Positions 21,401 to 36,400 of a stretch of DNA of 64,000 nucleotides are shown one piece after another; the first letter of the stretch is position 1, and every line of letters starts with the position of its first letter. A program made the translations under genes and the position numbers. A model generated the notes under the pieces. It saw only the letters and a program-made list of their open reading frames with translations, was not told where the DNA came from and did not search any database. Source of the DNA: Macrostomum hystrix (taxonomy: Eukaryota > Platyhelminthes > Macrostomidae); the NCBI GenBank assembly GCA_950097015.1, contig CATNEN010000001.1, positions 10,500,001 through 10,564,000 on the forward strand, read 5' to 3'.

Positions 21401-24400
21401 GACACGGAGATAGTGAGAAGCGCGAGATGTCAGAAAAGAAAGAATAGAAAGAGAATCACACAAACGGGGTAGGGGGGGGGCGGGGCCAGCAATTAGACCA
21501 ACTTGCAAGCATTCCACTTTCTCAATAAGCTTACCGCCGCAAAGCACGGCATTGGCTGCTGTCAAGGGCACTGGCCTGAGCCTCTTGCACGGCAAAGAAT
21601 CGTCACGCAGATCCCAAAGCTGACACGGCAACTGCTGCTGCTGCTGTTGCTGTGGCTGGTGCTGCTGCTGTTGCTGCACCGTTGGCGTCACAGTCAATGG
21701 CTGAATGCTGGGTGCTGTGAGACGCTTAGCCAATAAGTGAGACCGAGGAGGTGGGTCAGCATTGGTTGCTGAGGCCGACAGCTCAGCGAAATTAGTCTCG
21801 CAGCTCACAAGAGACCCCGGTCGGCGCGGCTGCGGAGGCGGCGGACGCGGCGGAGGCGGCGGAGGCGGCGCCGAAGGCTTCGGTGTCACTGAATGATTTG
21901 AACCTGAAACGGCGTCGTCACTTGCTGACGGCAGCGACGTGACCGATGATGAAACTGGAAAGCCGGGCGGTGTTGTAGCGTTAGACGCAGGCTCTGATCG
22001 CTGATACTGTTCATGCTTCGGCTGCTCCTCCGAAATAGTCGGACTAATCGACTCAATATTGACATAGTCGTCATCGTCATCAACACGATTCGGCCCTGTC
22101 AACGCGACCTCCTTGCTATCGCTGTGCTCTGTCACGTGACTATCTGACTCTGTCAACTCTCCGTGCCTTTGAGATTCGTTGAACTTTGCGCAAGACTCGG
22201 TACTCTGCAATAGGCGATAAGTGCGTATACCGCAAGCGGTTGGCTTGCGAAGGCGCACTATTGACTGCGAGCCAGGCGATGAAGCTTCAACAGCAGCAGC
22301 AGTAGCAGCAGCAGCAACAGCAGGAACAGGAGACGTTGCTGTATCACTATGGTTTTGAGCTACTGTTCCAGAACTGGTTGCATCATGGTTGCTGTCAATG
22401 CTTGCTAAAGCTCGACTATGCTGAATGATGGCAGTGCTCTACAAAGCAAGGAACAGAAATAGGTGGTGATGCTATTGAAACATAATCAAAGGTCAATGAA
22501 AGTAAGGTAAACATAAACTATATAAATAAAGGCAAATTTACGCAACAACAAATACCATGATAACGTATTTTATAATTTAAACTGTCGTAAGTGATAACAA
22601 TAACACTTTGTAAAACGATTTTTGGCATTAAAATGTACAATGTTTAATAATTGCTTCTGGCATAGATACTAGAAATTCCATTTAAATGTCAATTGTCAAT
22701 AGACAAGATCATCTGCTAGAGTAATGAAATCGTAATTACAAAGCTGCTATTCTACTGTTCATGGCCACTGTTCATAATAGATATTCAACCAAGAAAAAGA
22801 CGAACGAACTCCACATTAAAGCTAAAATGTTAATCGTTTGTTTTACAGTTTGCTATGTTTTCGGGTTTTTTGAACGAATTTTAAAGAGGATTAAGTACTG
22901 GAAACCGTAATTTCCTAAACAACATATATTATTCCGATCTTAAAGTACTTTTGGAGGGACTACTCGTCATTTGAGGAAAGATTTTGTTTACAGTGGGTGT
23001 CACAAAACTAAGTTTGCAAAACGCAAAATTGTACTAAAGTGTAGGAGTGAGTATTGGTTAAAAAACACAATAAAGCATAATACTATAGAAGATATATAAT
23101 AATGGTTGATATTTAATAAATAAATATTAAACACAGGAAATAAAAAATACGATTACAACATTATTGCAGAATGGAAAGCTTTAAAATGGAAAGTTTTTAA
23201 AGCTGAAGCTCTAATTTAGTAAGCGAAAAAATTGAATGCAGAGCCCTGAATAAACGATAATAATTAGTTTATCGTTTATCGTTAATAATAAGTTCAAAAC
23301 GATAACTATGAAAACCTTGACAGCAAACATGTCACAACTGTTCTTTAATTCTGACCTGCGAGTTTTCAATTCAAGCCGTGACGGCCGACCTGTAAGCCCT
23401 TTTACAGACTATTGCCAAATTTTACAAAGCCGGAAAAAAATCGTACACAATTACGATTCTGTAGTGTTAAGTTTGATTAAAATAGCATATTTTAAACTTT
23501 TTATATTAGAAAGAGCTCGCTTTGCTAAACTTAGAACCAATAAAAATTAAACAACATTAAGCGGTTTGATAATTTCTTTAATGGTTAATTTAAACGTGCT
23601 TGCTCGCGGTAATAGGTTCACACAGTATTTCGATTTTTCTGTTTCCACGTAAAACAGTAAATGTAAATAAAAATATATTAATTATTAATAGCTTATTACC
23701 CCGCTGTACGATTAATAAATTTAATGCAAGTTTACATAATTTCCACCTGGAATAATCTCCATTTGCAGTGCCGTGCAGTGATTTATCGATATTATTTAAC
23801 TTTCGATAGTGACAGAACGACTAGCTCCCATCCGGGGAGCTAGACGCTTTTTAAGTCGTCATGAATGTTTAAATCTCAACTTAGTAAAACGTAGAAATAA
23901 AAAAATTATTTTTTTTTATCTTGGTCTTAGAAATTTAGATTTAAACGTACATAGCAAGTGTACTCAAAAAACTATTCTACAATGCTTTTGTGCACTGGAA
24001 AGATTTACAAGTAAAAAGTATGGTTCCTATGGTTCTTTACGTTCAATAAGTTCATTTTGCTCATCTAAAACATAAGGATAAAAGTTGTGGAAGCATTCTT
24101 ATACAATAAATATTTGTTGGCACATTCCAACATTTCAACACCAAGTTGAACAACACAACGCATTTTCATCAATAGCAATTATTTCTCATTTCGAAACAGC
24201 TGGAAAAGCAAATCTATTCACACTATCAAACTGCATTAATGATAATAACCTTAGTTGAAGAGTCAATAATTTGATGCCACTTAGAATGTGCCTTCGTCTT
24301 CTTGGAAGTGTCTGGGCTAGGGCACTGAAAGTGCATATTTGTTTCACTTTGTCAATTGCTAGTTTCTCGTCGCCAAGTATAAAATTACGTAAAATAAATT

Positions 24401-27400
24401 ACGTAAAAAGCTAGTAGAAGTCAATTTTTTACTTCTTAACGACTAAATAAATCCAGTCGAGTAATAAAATCCTTAATTTGAATGAAGTTTCCCCATATAA
24501 AAAAGATCAAAATTTATACACTGGCACTATAGAATAAATTTACCCAGTAAAATTTCAAAGAACATTCTAGTTATGGTAGAACTGTGAAAAACATCTAGGT
24601 TTTTCATTTAGCAGATTTCGGAAAAGAATCGGTTCCGAAATTCAATGAAAGAAAGCAGCAGAACATTGCAGCACATTGCTTTGCCACGTGAGCCATTCTA
24701 GCAGCTAAGGATAGTACTAAAAAAGCTGTCAAAACTGGTTAAAATTATATGCTACGGGAAGATTTTTTGGAAGATTATTTTTATCTGACAGCTTTATTTC
24801 CGTTAAATTAAGAACTTTTTCTCTTTCTGGAACGACGCAACGAAAAGCTTTCTAGTAGTACATAATGAAAAAAAAATTACCGAATAGCAGCGCTTTTTAT
24901 TAGGACAAATTTTAGTTTTGAAATTTCCCTTAATTTCCAACAATCGCTACTAACGTTAAAGTGCAAAAGTAGTGTGTAATGTGCAAATAATTTGTTTGTA
25001 CGCTACTTATTTTCAGTGCGATTGCTTATTGTTGCAGAGGGATGCTATCTGATAGTTCATTTGTTCTGCAAATAATCAATCCCTTTAAACCAAAAGCGTT
25101 TTAAGAGACAACACTATTGTAAATAATGCGAAATAACTATATGTAAATATATGGGTGCACATGAAAACGTTGTTTAATTCTGTTACAAGTATAATATTTG
25201 ATCTTGAATAGTATAAAAATAAAGTCTACTATGGAAACTGGTATTGGTACATGGTTAAGCAATTATAAGGTTTTACTAAAAAATCAACAAAAACTTGTAT
25301 TTGCTATAAAAATTGCAACTAAAATAATTCCGATACTGCTTATCTGAACAATCTTAGGGTTCATAGTTATGAATAAAATTATTAATGCTTTTGTTATATG
25401 TTTAGTGTTTCGAGCAAGAAAATAGTTTTTTATTGTGTAATCTGTTAAAAAATATTGATTTGAATAGTTTAACAATAAATGCTAAAACTTCATTTTTAAC
25501 GAGTTTAATCACACAAATACATAAATAAGTATTTAATTATGTATCGCGGTTTAAACTTTTAGTGAGAATCTAAAAAGGATTTTTATTTTGCGTGTTTGTG
25601 TTACTGATTTTTTTGTCCGCAAAATTCGATGTTGCTTTGCTTTTTCTTTGTAAACAATTATCGCAAGTAAATAAACAAATTATAAATAATTTTGTCTTCT
25701 CTAAACTACGGCTAAGACAAAAGATAGTATTTGTGAATAAACGCCGTTTAGGGTGTTGTTATAAGCATAAATTAATATAAGAAATAACAATGGGAAAGCG
25801 GGTTGATAAACTACAGCATTTTCTTTATGATAATGGAAGCCAAACAAAATTTGCCCAATTTCTCTACTACTGCTTCCCATACAGGCACTAGGGTGCGATC
25901 TTTGAATGCCCACCTCGTTGGCCTTCATTACGTTGATCTGCTGGCAAGACTTAGTCTTTTTATCACAGCGCAGCGCTTTAAACTGGTGCATGCGCAGCTG
26001 CGGCGATGATGGCAGCCCGCCGGCCATTGCGCCAGACGGAAACGAATGATGCAAGCACTGCACGCATATTTGTTTGATTGCGTTATGTGTGGGAATTCAA
26101 TATTATGTTTGTATTTCTGTTTCTAAAATGTATTACTTTAATTAGGAAAATATTCTTTTTTTTCAAACGCAATGCTACGTTTCTTCAAAAAATTGTGTAA
26201 ATGTGATTTAAACAAATATATATTAAACTTAAATAAACAAAACAGGAAAAGAAATTCATAGAATTTGTAGCAGTAAAGGATTTAAGAAAAATATTTGCTT
26301 TCACATGTTTTTTTAAATTTAATTCTACAACAATAGTTAATTTTAGTTATAGAAAGGTATTTCAATTGAATCATAGTAATTTTAATTTTGATCATAGTAA
26401 TTTTGTTGGCCTAACGTTACTGAGCGAAAAGCATGTCGTTGTAATCCCCAAAAATAAATATACAGGTATATTTGCCCATACGAAACCATTATTAAAATAT
26501 CACGCTGTTAATTGTAGACTAAACTTTCTTAAGTACAATATAGCTGACAGAGAAAATCATTTTGAGCCTGTTACAGCACATGTAAAAGCAGACTGCAGTT
26601 AAATAAACATCTACTTACCAATATCTTAATTTACACAGAATATAAAAAACTATAGACCAAAATTAAATAAAATAAAAGAAAGTATTAGTTAAAACAAAAG
26701 CCAAGAAGGCTGAAGCCGGAAAAAATCAAACTTTACCTGCTCAGAGCCCTGCAATCGGTCGTCTTTCTTCCCGCCAGTTGGCGAGCGCAGATTGCGAACG
26801 TGAGTGTCCACGGAGCCTGACCACGTGAAATAATATTCTGGTGTAAAATTACGAGTGGAAATATTCAATGTTTTTTATTAATTATATTTAATCAAAGCTT
26901 TACCGTGCAGATCCGGAGTGCACAATGTCATCAGGGGGCTACCCTGTACTGTGTCCACCAATCCGACACCGTTTTCATTGCCAATAGCCAAACTGAAAAT
27001 TAGTTAATTTTGAGTCATTTAAATTCTGGACGATTGGATCAATTGGATCAATAACTAGCTCTAGCTAATGCTGGCCAGAAGTTTAGTGTCCATGGACTTT
27101 GTGAGGACCCCGAGCTGGACCCAGCCAGGAGTGCTCATTTTACAGTCAGGGAGCAGACATTGAACAAAAGGACAAACGATGAGACAGTTACGATCGTAGA
27201 TCGCTCGCTTACATCTGGAACTCTGCCGAATATTTCGCAGTAATAATCGGCGCCGGTTGGCAATCCGGACAGGCGGTTGCTAGGCGACAGATGAGCTCGG
27301 GCTGATAGCCGGGACTCCAACGACGGCGGCCTCTCTTCACAGCCTGAGTGACCCACAGCTCCTAGGAAATGAAGGATTGCCGGATTTAGATAATACCGTT

Positions 27401-30400
27401 AACTTTTTCTACAGCAAAGCGGTCTAAAGCGTTTGACTCTCGCAACAGAGGTCCCCGAGCTCGATTCCGCGGCGAGGCCAACATTCATTTGTGGGCGCTG
27501 CCGCGGAGAGAAGGCTTGGGGGCTTGTCGTGCAATTTATGCCCTTGAGGGCCAACCTCCAAGGCACAGTGAAAGTGTACACTGCCTGATCATGAGAAAGT
27601 CAGGGCAGATGTACACACCTGTGGGAGTGTGTGCCTGCGTACAGTATCTGTAACACACTACAAGTGGGGAACGAACCTCGCGCTGGCAGACCGAGACCGG
27701 TTTCTGGCTTGTTTGCCTTCGTCAGTCAGCCATAGCCACACGCCATCCTCTCCCACCACTCTTAGTGTGCACAGAAGTCTTTTTTAAGCTTGCCATTTTT
27801 ATGGCGATATTATTTAGTGTTACGTGAGAGTTTTGCAGCCAAGTCTTTGCTTTTCTACTGTTGTCAGTAGTCTGAATTGTATCTCTCACAGTATCTGTGT
27901 GCGTGTGTGCTCAAGAGGCAGCGAAATGGGCAGATTTGCCTCCTCGCTGGCAGCGGGTCTAGTGTCACCAAAATATGTGCCATTGCTCGCAGCCCTCCTG
28001 CAATTATTATTATTATATAATTAATATATTGCTAGTACTTGTAATTACCAATATTTTTGTTCAGGATTTTCTCTGTTTGAAGTGTTTTCAACGCAACTTT
28101 TGTTAAACTGCTCTCTAAGTGACTGACAAGCAAATACTAATAACAAGCAGATGTGAATCGACAAAGAAGAATCGTAGTTGGTCGACAGTGCAGATTAAAA
28201 AAATCGGTGCAGTTCAATTTTTCAATATACGTCATGCGTTCAAAAATTGTTTTAATTACAAAACACGAATCACAGATTTCAAGTCGAAAAGTCACACGGA
28301 GTAAAGAAAATAGCCTTTTGAATAATGAGCAAACGGATAACACACTGTTGAATACAATCCATTCATGGGAAACATTTACAGTTTTTATCATGCAGGTACT
28401 TAATTAATTCAGTTATTTTTACGAGCGTATAATAACACATACAAAAAGCTAATTAACTTTTACCATATCTTTTACAATTAACAACCTTTAATTTTTTTTC
28501 ACTCTAAAATAATTTATCACGCAGACGAGACAATATCGTGCATTGACTTCACGAGACTATACACAAAATAAATATTATTGTTATGACTGTCAGCTACCAC
28601 GGACTAAAATAAAAACAATTTCTTAATACGCACTTTAGCTTTTTTCTGGAGAATTTAATGGAAAATTTAATTTTAAACCTTGCAACAACCCCAAGACACC
28701 AGCTCTTATCTCGAGTGAACGATTTCATTTCAACCCCTGCCCCACCCCATGACACCCACTCTTATCTCGAGTAAATGATTTCATTTCAACCCCTGCCCCA
28801 CCCCATGACACCCGCTCTTATCTCGAGTGAACGATTTCATTTCAACCCCTGCCCCACCCCATGACACACGCTCTTATCTCGAGTGAACGATTTCATTTCA
28901 AACCCTGCCCCACCCACGCCACCCGCTCTTAACTCGGTAAAAAGAGCAACATCAAACCTTGGGATGGTGAACAACGAACGCATCCGAATGAATGGGGCTC
29001 GAGGCGTGGCTTGACGCTGAACTAAATCTAGATCTATGCAAGCGCTGCAACAATAAAGTGGGATTTTAAATGTCAGATGAGTTTATTTTGCGGCAATTCG
29101 CAGTAAAAAGTCCTGCCGATGTTTTCCGTGCGTTAAAACCAAATCTGATATTGCGACAAAATATAATAATTAGCGCAGTTTCACAAGTTAGAACGAGCGT
29201 AGAAGCCACGAAAATTAAAACAATTAAGAGCAACGGAATCGCAATTTGACTATTATTTACTAATAACTTTAAAATGCGAAAAATCCGTTTATGCAATTTA
29301 CAATGTTCTTAAAAGACTATACAAGCTGGCGTACATTAATAAAAATCTAACTATACATTAAATTTTGTTTAGACTGTAATTTACAAACCTGCCTATTAGC
29401 AAATGAGTAGTCTAGTGAATTTTTTCAAATAATGCACGCATCCACTCACCCTCTCCGCGGGGTGCTTCGGCGAGCCCCAGCTGCCGATGTTCTGCTGCGA
29501 TCCGCTGCTAGCTCGCTGATGCTGAGCCGAATTGTCTTCGTGAGCTTCGCCTCCACCGGATTCCTCTAGATTTGGCTCGATGCACAGGTCAACTGTCTGT
29601 GACCACGAGGAACGGAAGTTTAATGAGAAAAGTTTTAAAGCGAAATATGAAACAACACCTTTTGACAGCTGATTGGCTAGAGCTGGTTAGAAGGGTAGGA
29701 AAGAGACATTTCAACCCTCAACCCCATCTGAAAGCTGATAGGCTAGAGCTGGCTAGAAGGGAAGGAAAGAAAAATTTCAACCCTCAACCCCATCTGAAAG
29801 CTGATTGGCTAGAAGGCAATAACAAGGGAATAGCAAGCAAGAATTTTTGTTACAAAAATTATGCTAGCAAAATTTTAACGAAACTACTTCAAGTAGAATG
29901 GTTCATCAAGAAGTAACAAAAGAGCCATACTGTTTGATAAGCAGCCGTGGATGCAGAGAAATTTGCTAGCCACAACTAAACAGAATTGCTAATTCGTTTT
30001 GAAAAACTAATTTCCTTTACCCTCACAAGAGAATAAAATAAATAGAAAGATTGCCTGGGGCGACAACCCATACCTTTCAATCCCAAAAGATTTTGATTCG
30101 AATATTTTGACAATGAAAATTGCCAATCAGATCCCTTTCCTAAGCTAAAAATTAATCCCCACCTTTGCGCGACTAGAGCCTGTGAGGCAATGACACACTA
30201 TCTGTCTTTTTCAAGCATCTTCAGCTGAAATCTGATTCTTGCTTGGACTCAAACCAACTGCTCAAACGGCGGACACCCGCCCCCCCTAACTAATCCGCCT
30301 CGAATTAGGAAAGGAAAAAATCCCACGGGACAGTATCCTCACAGATGTAAAAATCATCAGAGGAAAGCCTTGGAATTTCTCTGCTCCCGAGATCGATTCT

Positions 30401-33400
30401 AATCTAGCAAACAAAATTTTAATTCATTCAAGAAAGAAATTGACAAATAACGCGGCGCACTTAGAATATGGGACTTGTGAAGAGAATAGGCAAGAGTTTA
30501 ATAAATAAAAGTTGAAATAAGGACAACGAATAGATTAAGAAAAAGTGAGAAGAAAACAGAGATAAATGAGACACAAAATGAGAGAGAGACGGAGAGAAGT
30601 CGACAAGGGAGAAGTAGACAAGGGAGAAGTAGACAGGGTAAGAAGTAGACAGGGTGAGAAGTAGACAGGGTGAGAAGTAGACAAGAGGAGAAGTAGACAG
30701 GGTGAGAAGTAGACAGGGTGAGAAGTAGACAGGGTGAGAAGTAGACAGGGTGAGAAGTAGACAGGGTGAGAAGTAGACAGGGTAAGAAGTAGACAGGGTG
30801 AGAAGTAGACAGGGTGATAAGTAGACAGGGTGAGAAGTAGACAGGGTGAGAAGTAGACAGGGTGAGAAGTAGACAGGGTGATAAGTAGACAGGGTGAGAA
30901 GTAGACAGGGTGATAAGTAGACAGGGTGAGAAGTAGACAGGGTGAGAAGTAGACAGGGTGAGAAGTAGACAGGGTGAGAAGTAGACAGGGTGAGAAGTAG
31001 ACAGGGTCAGAAGTAGACAAGGTGAGAAGTAGACAGGGTGAGAAGTAGACAGGGTGAGAAGTAGACAGGGTGAGAAGTAGACAGGGTCAGAAGTAGACAA
31101 GCGGAGAATTAGAGTGGGGGACAAGTAGACAGCGGGAAAAAGTAGACAATGGACAAGAGTAGCACAGCATATCATGATCGCCAGCAGTCTCACCATTATC
31201 TCTGAGCTAATCTCGCGCCTATTGAAGGCCAGCACGCAGGCGTAGGTGCTGGTGCCTAGTAGGAGCCGTTGACCATCTGGCATCAAGCTGATCAGCTGGA
31301 TGGCGTGCGGCGACTCGTCCTGGAGGCTCGGCGGCAAAATCTTCGAGCTTGGACCCGATGGCCCGGCGGCTGGCGAAGATGCCGAAGGGGTTGCGCCGCC
31401 GCTGTCATCGGCAGTTGCTGTTGAAGCAGTCGCGGCTGAGCCTTCGATGTCTGTCGACACCTGCAGGTTAATGGGGTCATTGAATTGAAATCTATCTTTA
31501 GAATGACCTTCGGAAAGGAAATCCATCCGGTTTATTAGAATGACCTTGAGAAGGGAAATCCATCAGTTTTTCCAAGGGAAATCCATCAGTTTTTCCAAGG
31601 GAAATCCATCAGTTCATCCTATAATGACTTTGAGAAGGGAAATCCAAGAGGTCCTATAATGACATTAAAAATAGAAATCTATTTCTTGGAATGACCTTAA
31701 AAGGGGAAATCCATCAGTTTCTAGAATGACCTTAAAAGGGGAAATCCATCAGTTTCTAGAATGACATTAAAAGGGGAAATCCATCAGTTTCTAGAATGAC
31801 CTTAAAAGGGGAAATCCATCAGTTTCTAGAAATAGCCAGCAAAGGAAATCCATCAGTTCCTATAATGACCTTTAGAAGGGAAATCCATGAGGTCCTATAA
31901 TGACATTAAGAATTGAAATATATTTTTTGAATGACCTTGAAAGGGGAAATCCATCAGTTTCTAGAATGACCTTAAAGGGGAAACCCGAAATTCTCACTTG
32001 TCTAGACGGCGGTGCCCGAAACGACGGCGGCGCTGTTACTGACGATTGCGAAGACACAGTCGCTGGCGACCCGGTGTCAAAGTATTTGGACGTCTTCAGT
32101 CGGTACAGAGCCTGCAGCTGCAGCAGCGAGGCGTTCCAGAACTTCACGGATCCGTCGGCGTGGCCGGTGATGAGAACCTCCGAGTAGCTGGTCTTGGAGT
32201 CGCCCCACTTGCCACCCGTCACCGGCCAGCTGTGCTCGCTGAAGCCTTTGGCCTGCTTCTGAGACCGGCCGACTAAGAAGCAGTTCTCGATCAGCTTGTG
32301 CGGACAGTCGGCGACAAAGTGGCATGACGTCACCGGCGACTCGTGCAGATCCATCGGGTACGGATTCTCGAAGTTAGGGTAGCTGGCGACAGAAAGCAAT
32401 GGGAGCTTGATTATTTTTAATGTTGGCGATTAGCGATTGAATGGGATATTGTCAGTTTTGGGATATCAGTGATTTTTCGGATATCTGTGATGTTTGGGAT
32501 ATTTGTGATGTTTGGGATATTTGTGATGTTTGGGATATCTATGTTTTTTGGGATATCTGTGATGTTTGGGATATTTGTGATGCTTGGGATATTTGTGATT
32601 TTTGGGATATCTGTGATGTTTGGGATATCTGTGATTTTTGGGATATGTGATTTTTGGGATATCTGTGATGTTTTGGATATTTGTGATGTTTGGGATATCT
32701 GTGATTTTTGGGATATCTGTGATTTTTGGGATATCTATGATTTTTTGGATATCTGTGATTTTTGGGATGTCTGTGATTTTTGCGATATCTAATTATATGT
32801 AATCATATGTGATGTTTTAGATATCTGTGATTCTTGGAATATCTGATTTATTTAAACAAAAAAATCTAGAATAAAAATACTAGGGTAGAAATGATTGGAC
32901 AAGTTTTTTCAGCATAGGAGTCCAGGCAAACTCAAGCAACTCAATTTTCTTCTCCACCCTAAAGTGGAGAACCGCGACACGAGTATGACCTGACTAATCA
33001 ATGGACTCTAACACCAGCCTATTGATTATGCCGATTTTTTTAAAGGAAGTTTTCCCATACTAATAATCAGCCACACCTGAACAAAGAAAGGCCAAGATAA
33101 AAAGGATAACCATTCTTCAATCGGGCACTCAAACAAGAATATTTAAATACTGTTATTAAGCGCGTATGGTACTAGACACATGTAATTTTTTACATTGCCT
33201 TCAAATTTTCTTCATCTCCAGCTAAGAAACTTTCAAGCTGAGGTCCAAAAATTAAAATAGTATGCTTATAACGAAATGTATAACAGATATACCCTATAGA
33301 GACAGCGGACCGCATTGACATGAGAGAGATAAGACACGAGAGAGAGATGAGACACTGGAGAGATGAGACACGGGAGAGATGAGACAGGGGAGAGATGAGA

Positions 33401-36400
33401 CAGGGGAGAGGTGAGACAGGGGAGAGATGAGAAACGGGAGAGATGAGACACGGGTAAGATGAGACACGGGAGAGATGAGACACGGGAGAGATGAGACACG
33501 GGAGAGATGAGACACGAGAGAGATGAGACACGGGTAAGATGAGACACGGGAGAGATGAGACAAGGGAGAGATGAGACACGAGAGAGATGAGACACGAGAG
33601 AGATGAGACATGCGAGAGATGAGACACGAGAGAGATGAGACACGGGAGAGATGAGATACAGGAGAGATGAGACACGGGAGAGATGAGACACGGGAGAGAT
33701 GAGACAGGGGAGAGATGAGACACGGGAGAGATGAGACAGGGGAGAGATGAGACAGGGGAGAGGTGAGACAGGGGAGAGATGAGAAACGGGAGAGATGAGA
33801 CACGGGTAAGATGAGACACGGGAGAGATGAGACACGGGAGAGATGAGACACGGGAGAGATAAGACACGAGAGAGATGAGACACGGGTAAGATGAGACACG
33901 GGAGAGATGAGACAAGGGAGAGATGAGACACGAGAGAGATGAGACACGAGAGAGATGAGACATGCGAGAGATGAGACACGAGAGAGATGAGACACGGGAG
34001 AGATGAGATACAGGAGAGATGAGACACGGGAGAGATGAGACACGGGAGAGATGAGACACGGGAGAGATGAGACACGGGAGAGATGAGACACGGGAGAGAT
34101 GAGACACGGGAGAGATGAGACACTGGAGAGATGAGACACGGGAGAGATGAGACAGGGGAGAGATGAGACACGGGAGAGATGAGACACGGGAGAGATGAGA
34201 AACGGGAGAGATGAGACACGGGAGAGAGATGAGACAGGGGAGAGATGAGACACGGGAGAGATGAGACACGGGAGAGATGAGACACGGGAGAGATGAGACA
34301 CGGGAGAGATGAGACACGGGAGAGATGAGACACGGGAGAGATGAGACACTGGAGAGATGAGACACGGGAGAGATGAGACAGGGGAGAGATGAGACACGGG
34401 AGAGATGAGACACGGGAGAGATGAGACACGGGAGAGATGAGACACGGGAGAGATGAGACACGGGAGAGATGAGACACGGGAGAGATGAGACACGGGAGAG
34501 ATGAGACACGGGAGAGATGAGACACGGGAGAGATGAGATACAGGAGAGATGAGACACGGGAGAGATGAGACACGGGAGAGATGAGACACGGGAGAGATGA
34601 GACACGGGAGAGATGAGAAACGGGAGAGATGAGACACGGGAGAGAGATGAGACAGGGGAGAGATGAGACACGGGAGAGATGAGACACGGGAGAGATGAGA
34701 CACGAGAGAGATGAGACACGGGAGAGATGAGAAACGGGAGAGATGAGACAAGGGAGAGATGAGACACGAGAGAGATGAGACACGAGAGAGATGAGACACG
34801 GGAGAGATGAGACACGGGAGAGATGAGACACGGGAGAGATGAGACACTGGAGAGATGAGACACGGGAGAGATGAGACAGGGGAGAGATGAGACACGGGAG
34901 AGATGAGACACGGGAGAGATGAGAAACGGGAGAGATGAGACACGGGAGAGAGATGAGACAGGGGAGAGATGAGACACGGGAGAGATGAGACACGGGAGAG
35001 ATGAGACACGGGAGAGATGAGACACGGGAGAGATGAGACACGGGAGAGATGAGACACGGGAGAGATGAGACACTGGAGAGATGAGACACGGGAGAGATGA
35101 GACAGGGGAGAGATGAGACACGGGAGAGATGAGACACGGGAGAGATGAGAAACGGGAGAGATGAGACACGGGAGAGAGATGAGACAGGGGAGAGATGAGA
35201 CACGGGAGAGATGAGACACGGGAGAGATGAGACACGGGAGAGATGAGACACGGGAGAGATGAGACACGGGAGAGATGAGACACGGGAGAGATGAGACACT
35301 GGAGAGATGAGACACGGGAGAGATGAGACAGGGGAGAGATGAGACACGGGAGAGATGAGACACGGGAGAGATGAGACACGGGAGAGATGAGACACGGGAG
35401 AGATGAGACACGGGAGAGATGAGACACGGGAGAGATGAGACACGGGAGAGATGAGACACGGGAGAGATGAGACACTGGAGAGATGAGACACGGGAGAGAT
35501 GAGACAGGGGAGAGATGAGACACGGGAGAGATGAGACACTGGAGAGATGAGACACGGAAGAGATGAGACACGGGAGAGATGAGGCACGGGAGAGATGAGA
35601 CACGGGAGAGATGAGACACTGGAGAGATGAGACACGGGAGAGATGAGACACGGGAGAGATGAGACACAGGAGAGATGAGACACAGGAGAGATGAGACACG
35701 GGAGAGATGAGACACGGGAGAGAGATGAGACAGGGGAGAGATGAGACACGGGAGAGATGAGACACGGGAGAGATGAGAAACGGGAGAGATGAGACACGGG
35801 AGAGATGAGACACGGGAGAGATGAGACATGGGAGAGATGAGACACGGGAGAGATGAGACACGGGAGAGATGAGACACGGGAGAGATGAGACACTGGAGAG
35901 ATGAGACACGGGAGAGATGAGACACTGGAGAGATGAGACACGGGAGAGATGAGACACTGGAGAGATGAGACACGGAAGAGATGAGGCACGGGAGAGATGA
36001 GACACGGGAGAGATGAGGCACGGGAGAGATGAGACACGGGAGAGATGAGACACGGGAGAGATGAGACAGGGGAGAGATGAGACACGGGAGAGATGAGACA
36101 CTGGAGAGATGAGACACGGAAGAGATGAGACACGGGAGAGATGAGGCACGGGAGAGATGAGACACGGGAGAGATGAGACACGGGAGAGATGAGACACTGG
36201 AGAGATGAGACACGGAAGAGATGAGGCACGGGAGAGATGAGACACGGGAGAGATGAGGCACGGGAGAGATGAGACACGGGAGAGATGAGACACGGGAGAG
36301 ATGAGACAGGGGAGAGATGAGACACGGGAGAGATGAGACACTGGAGAGATGAGACACGGAAGAGATGAGACACGGGAGAGATGAGGCACGGGAGAGATGA

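Noticed and set aside
23308-24075. Plus-strand open frames of 80 and 88 codons
   Set aside because: They are antisense within a tomosyn intron, AT-rich, without domains, signal peptide, splice or poly(A) context.
27072-27136. Extra tomosyn exon between exons 12 and 13 (reads MSTPGWVQLGVLTKSMD on minus)
   Set aside because: Exons 12 and 13 join in phase and align with the family without a gap, and the segment soon hits a stop.
29572-29916. 114-codon plus-strand frame
   Set aside because: Produced by a 66-bp repeat and overlapping tomosyn exon 11 on the other strand. No features.
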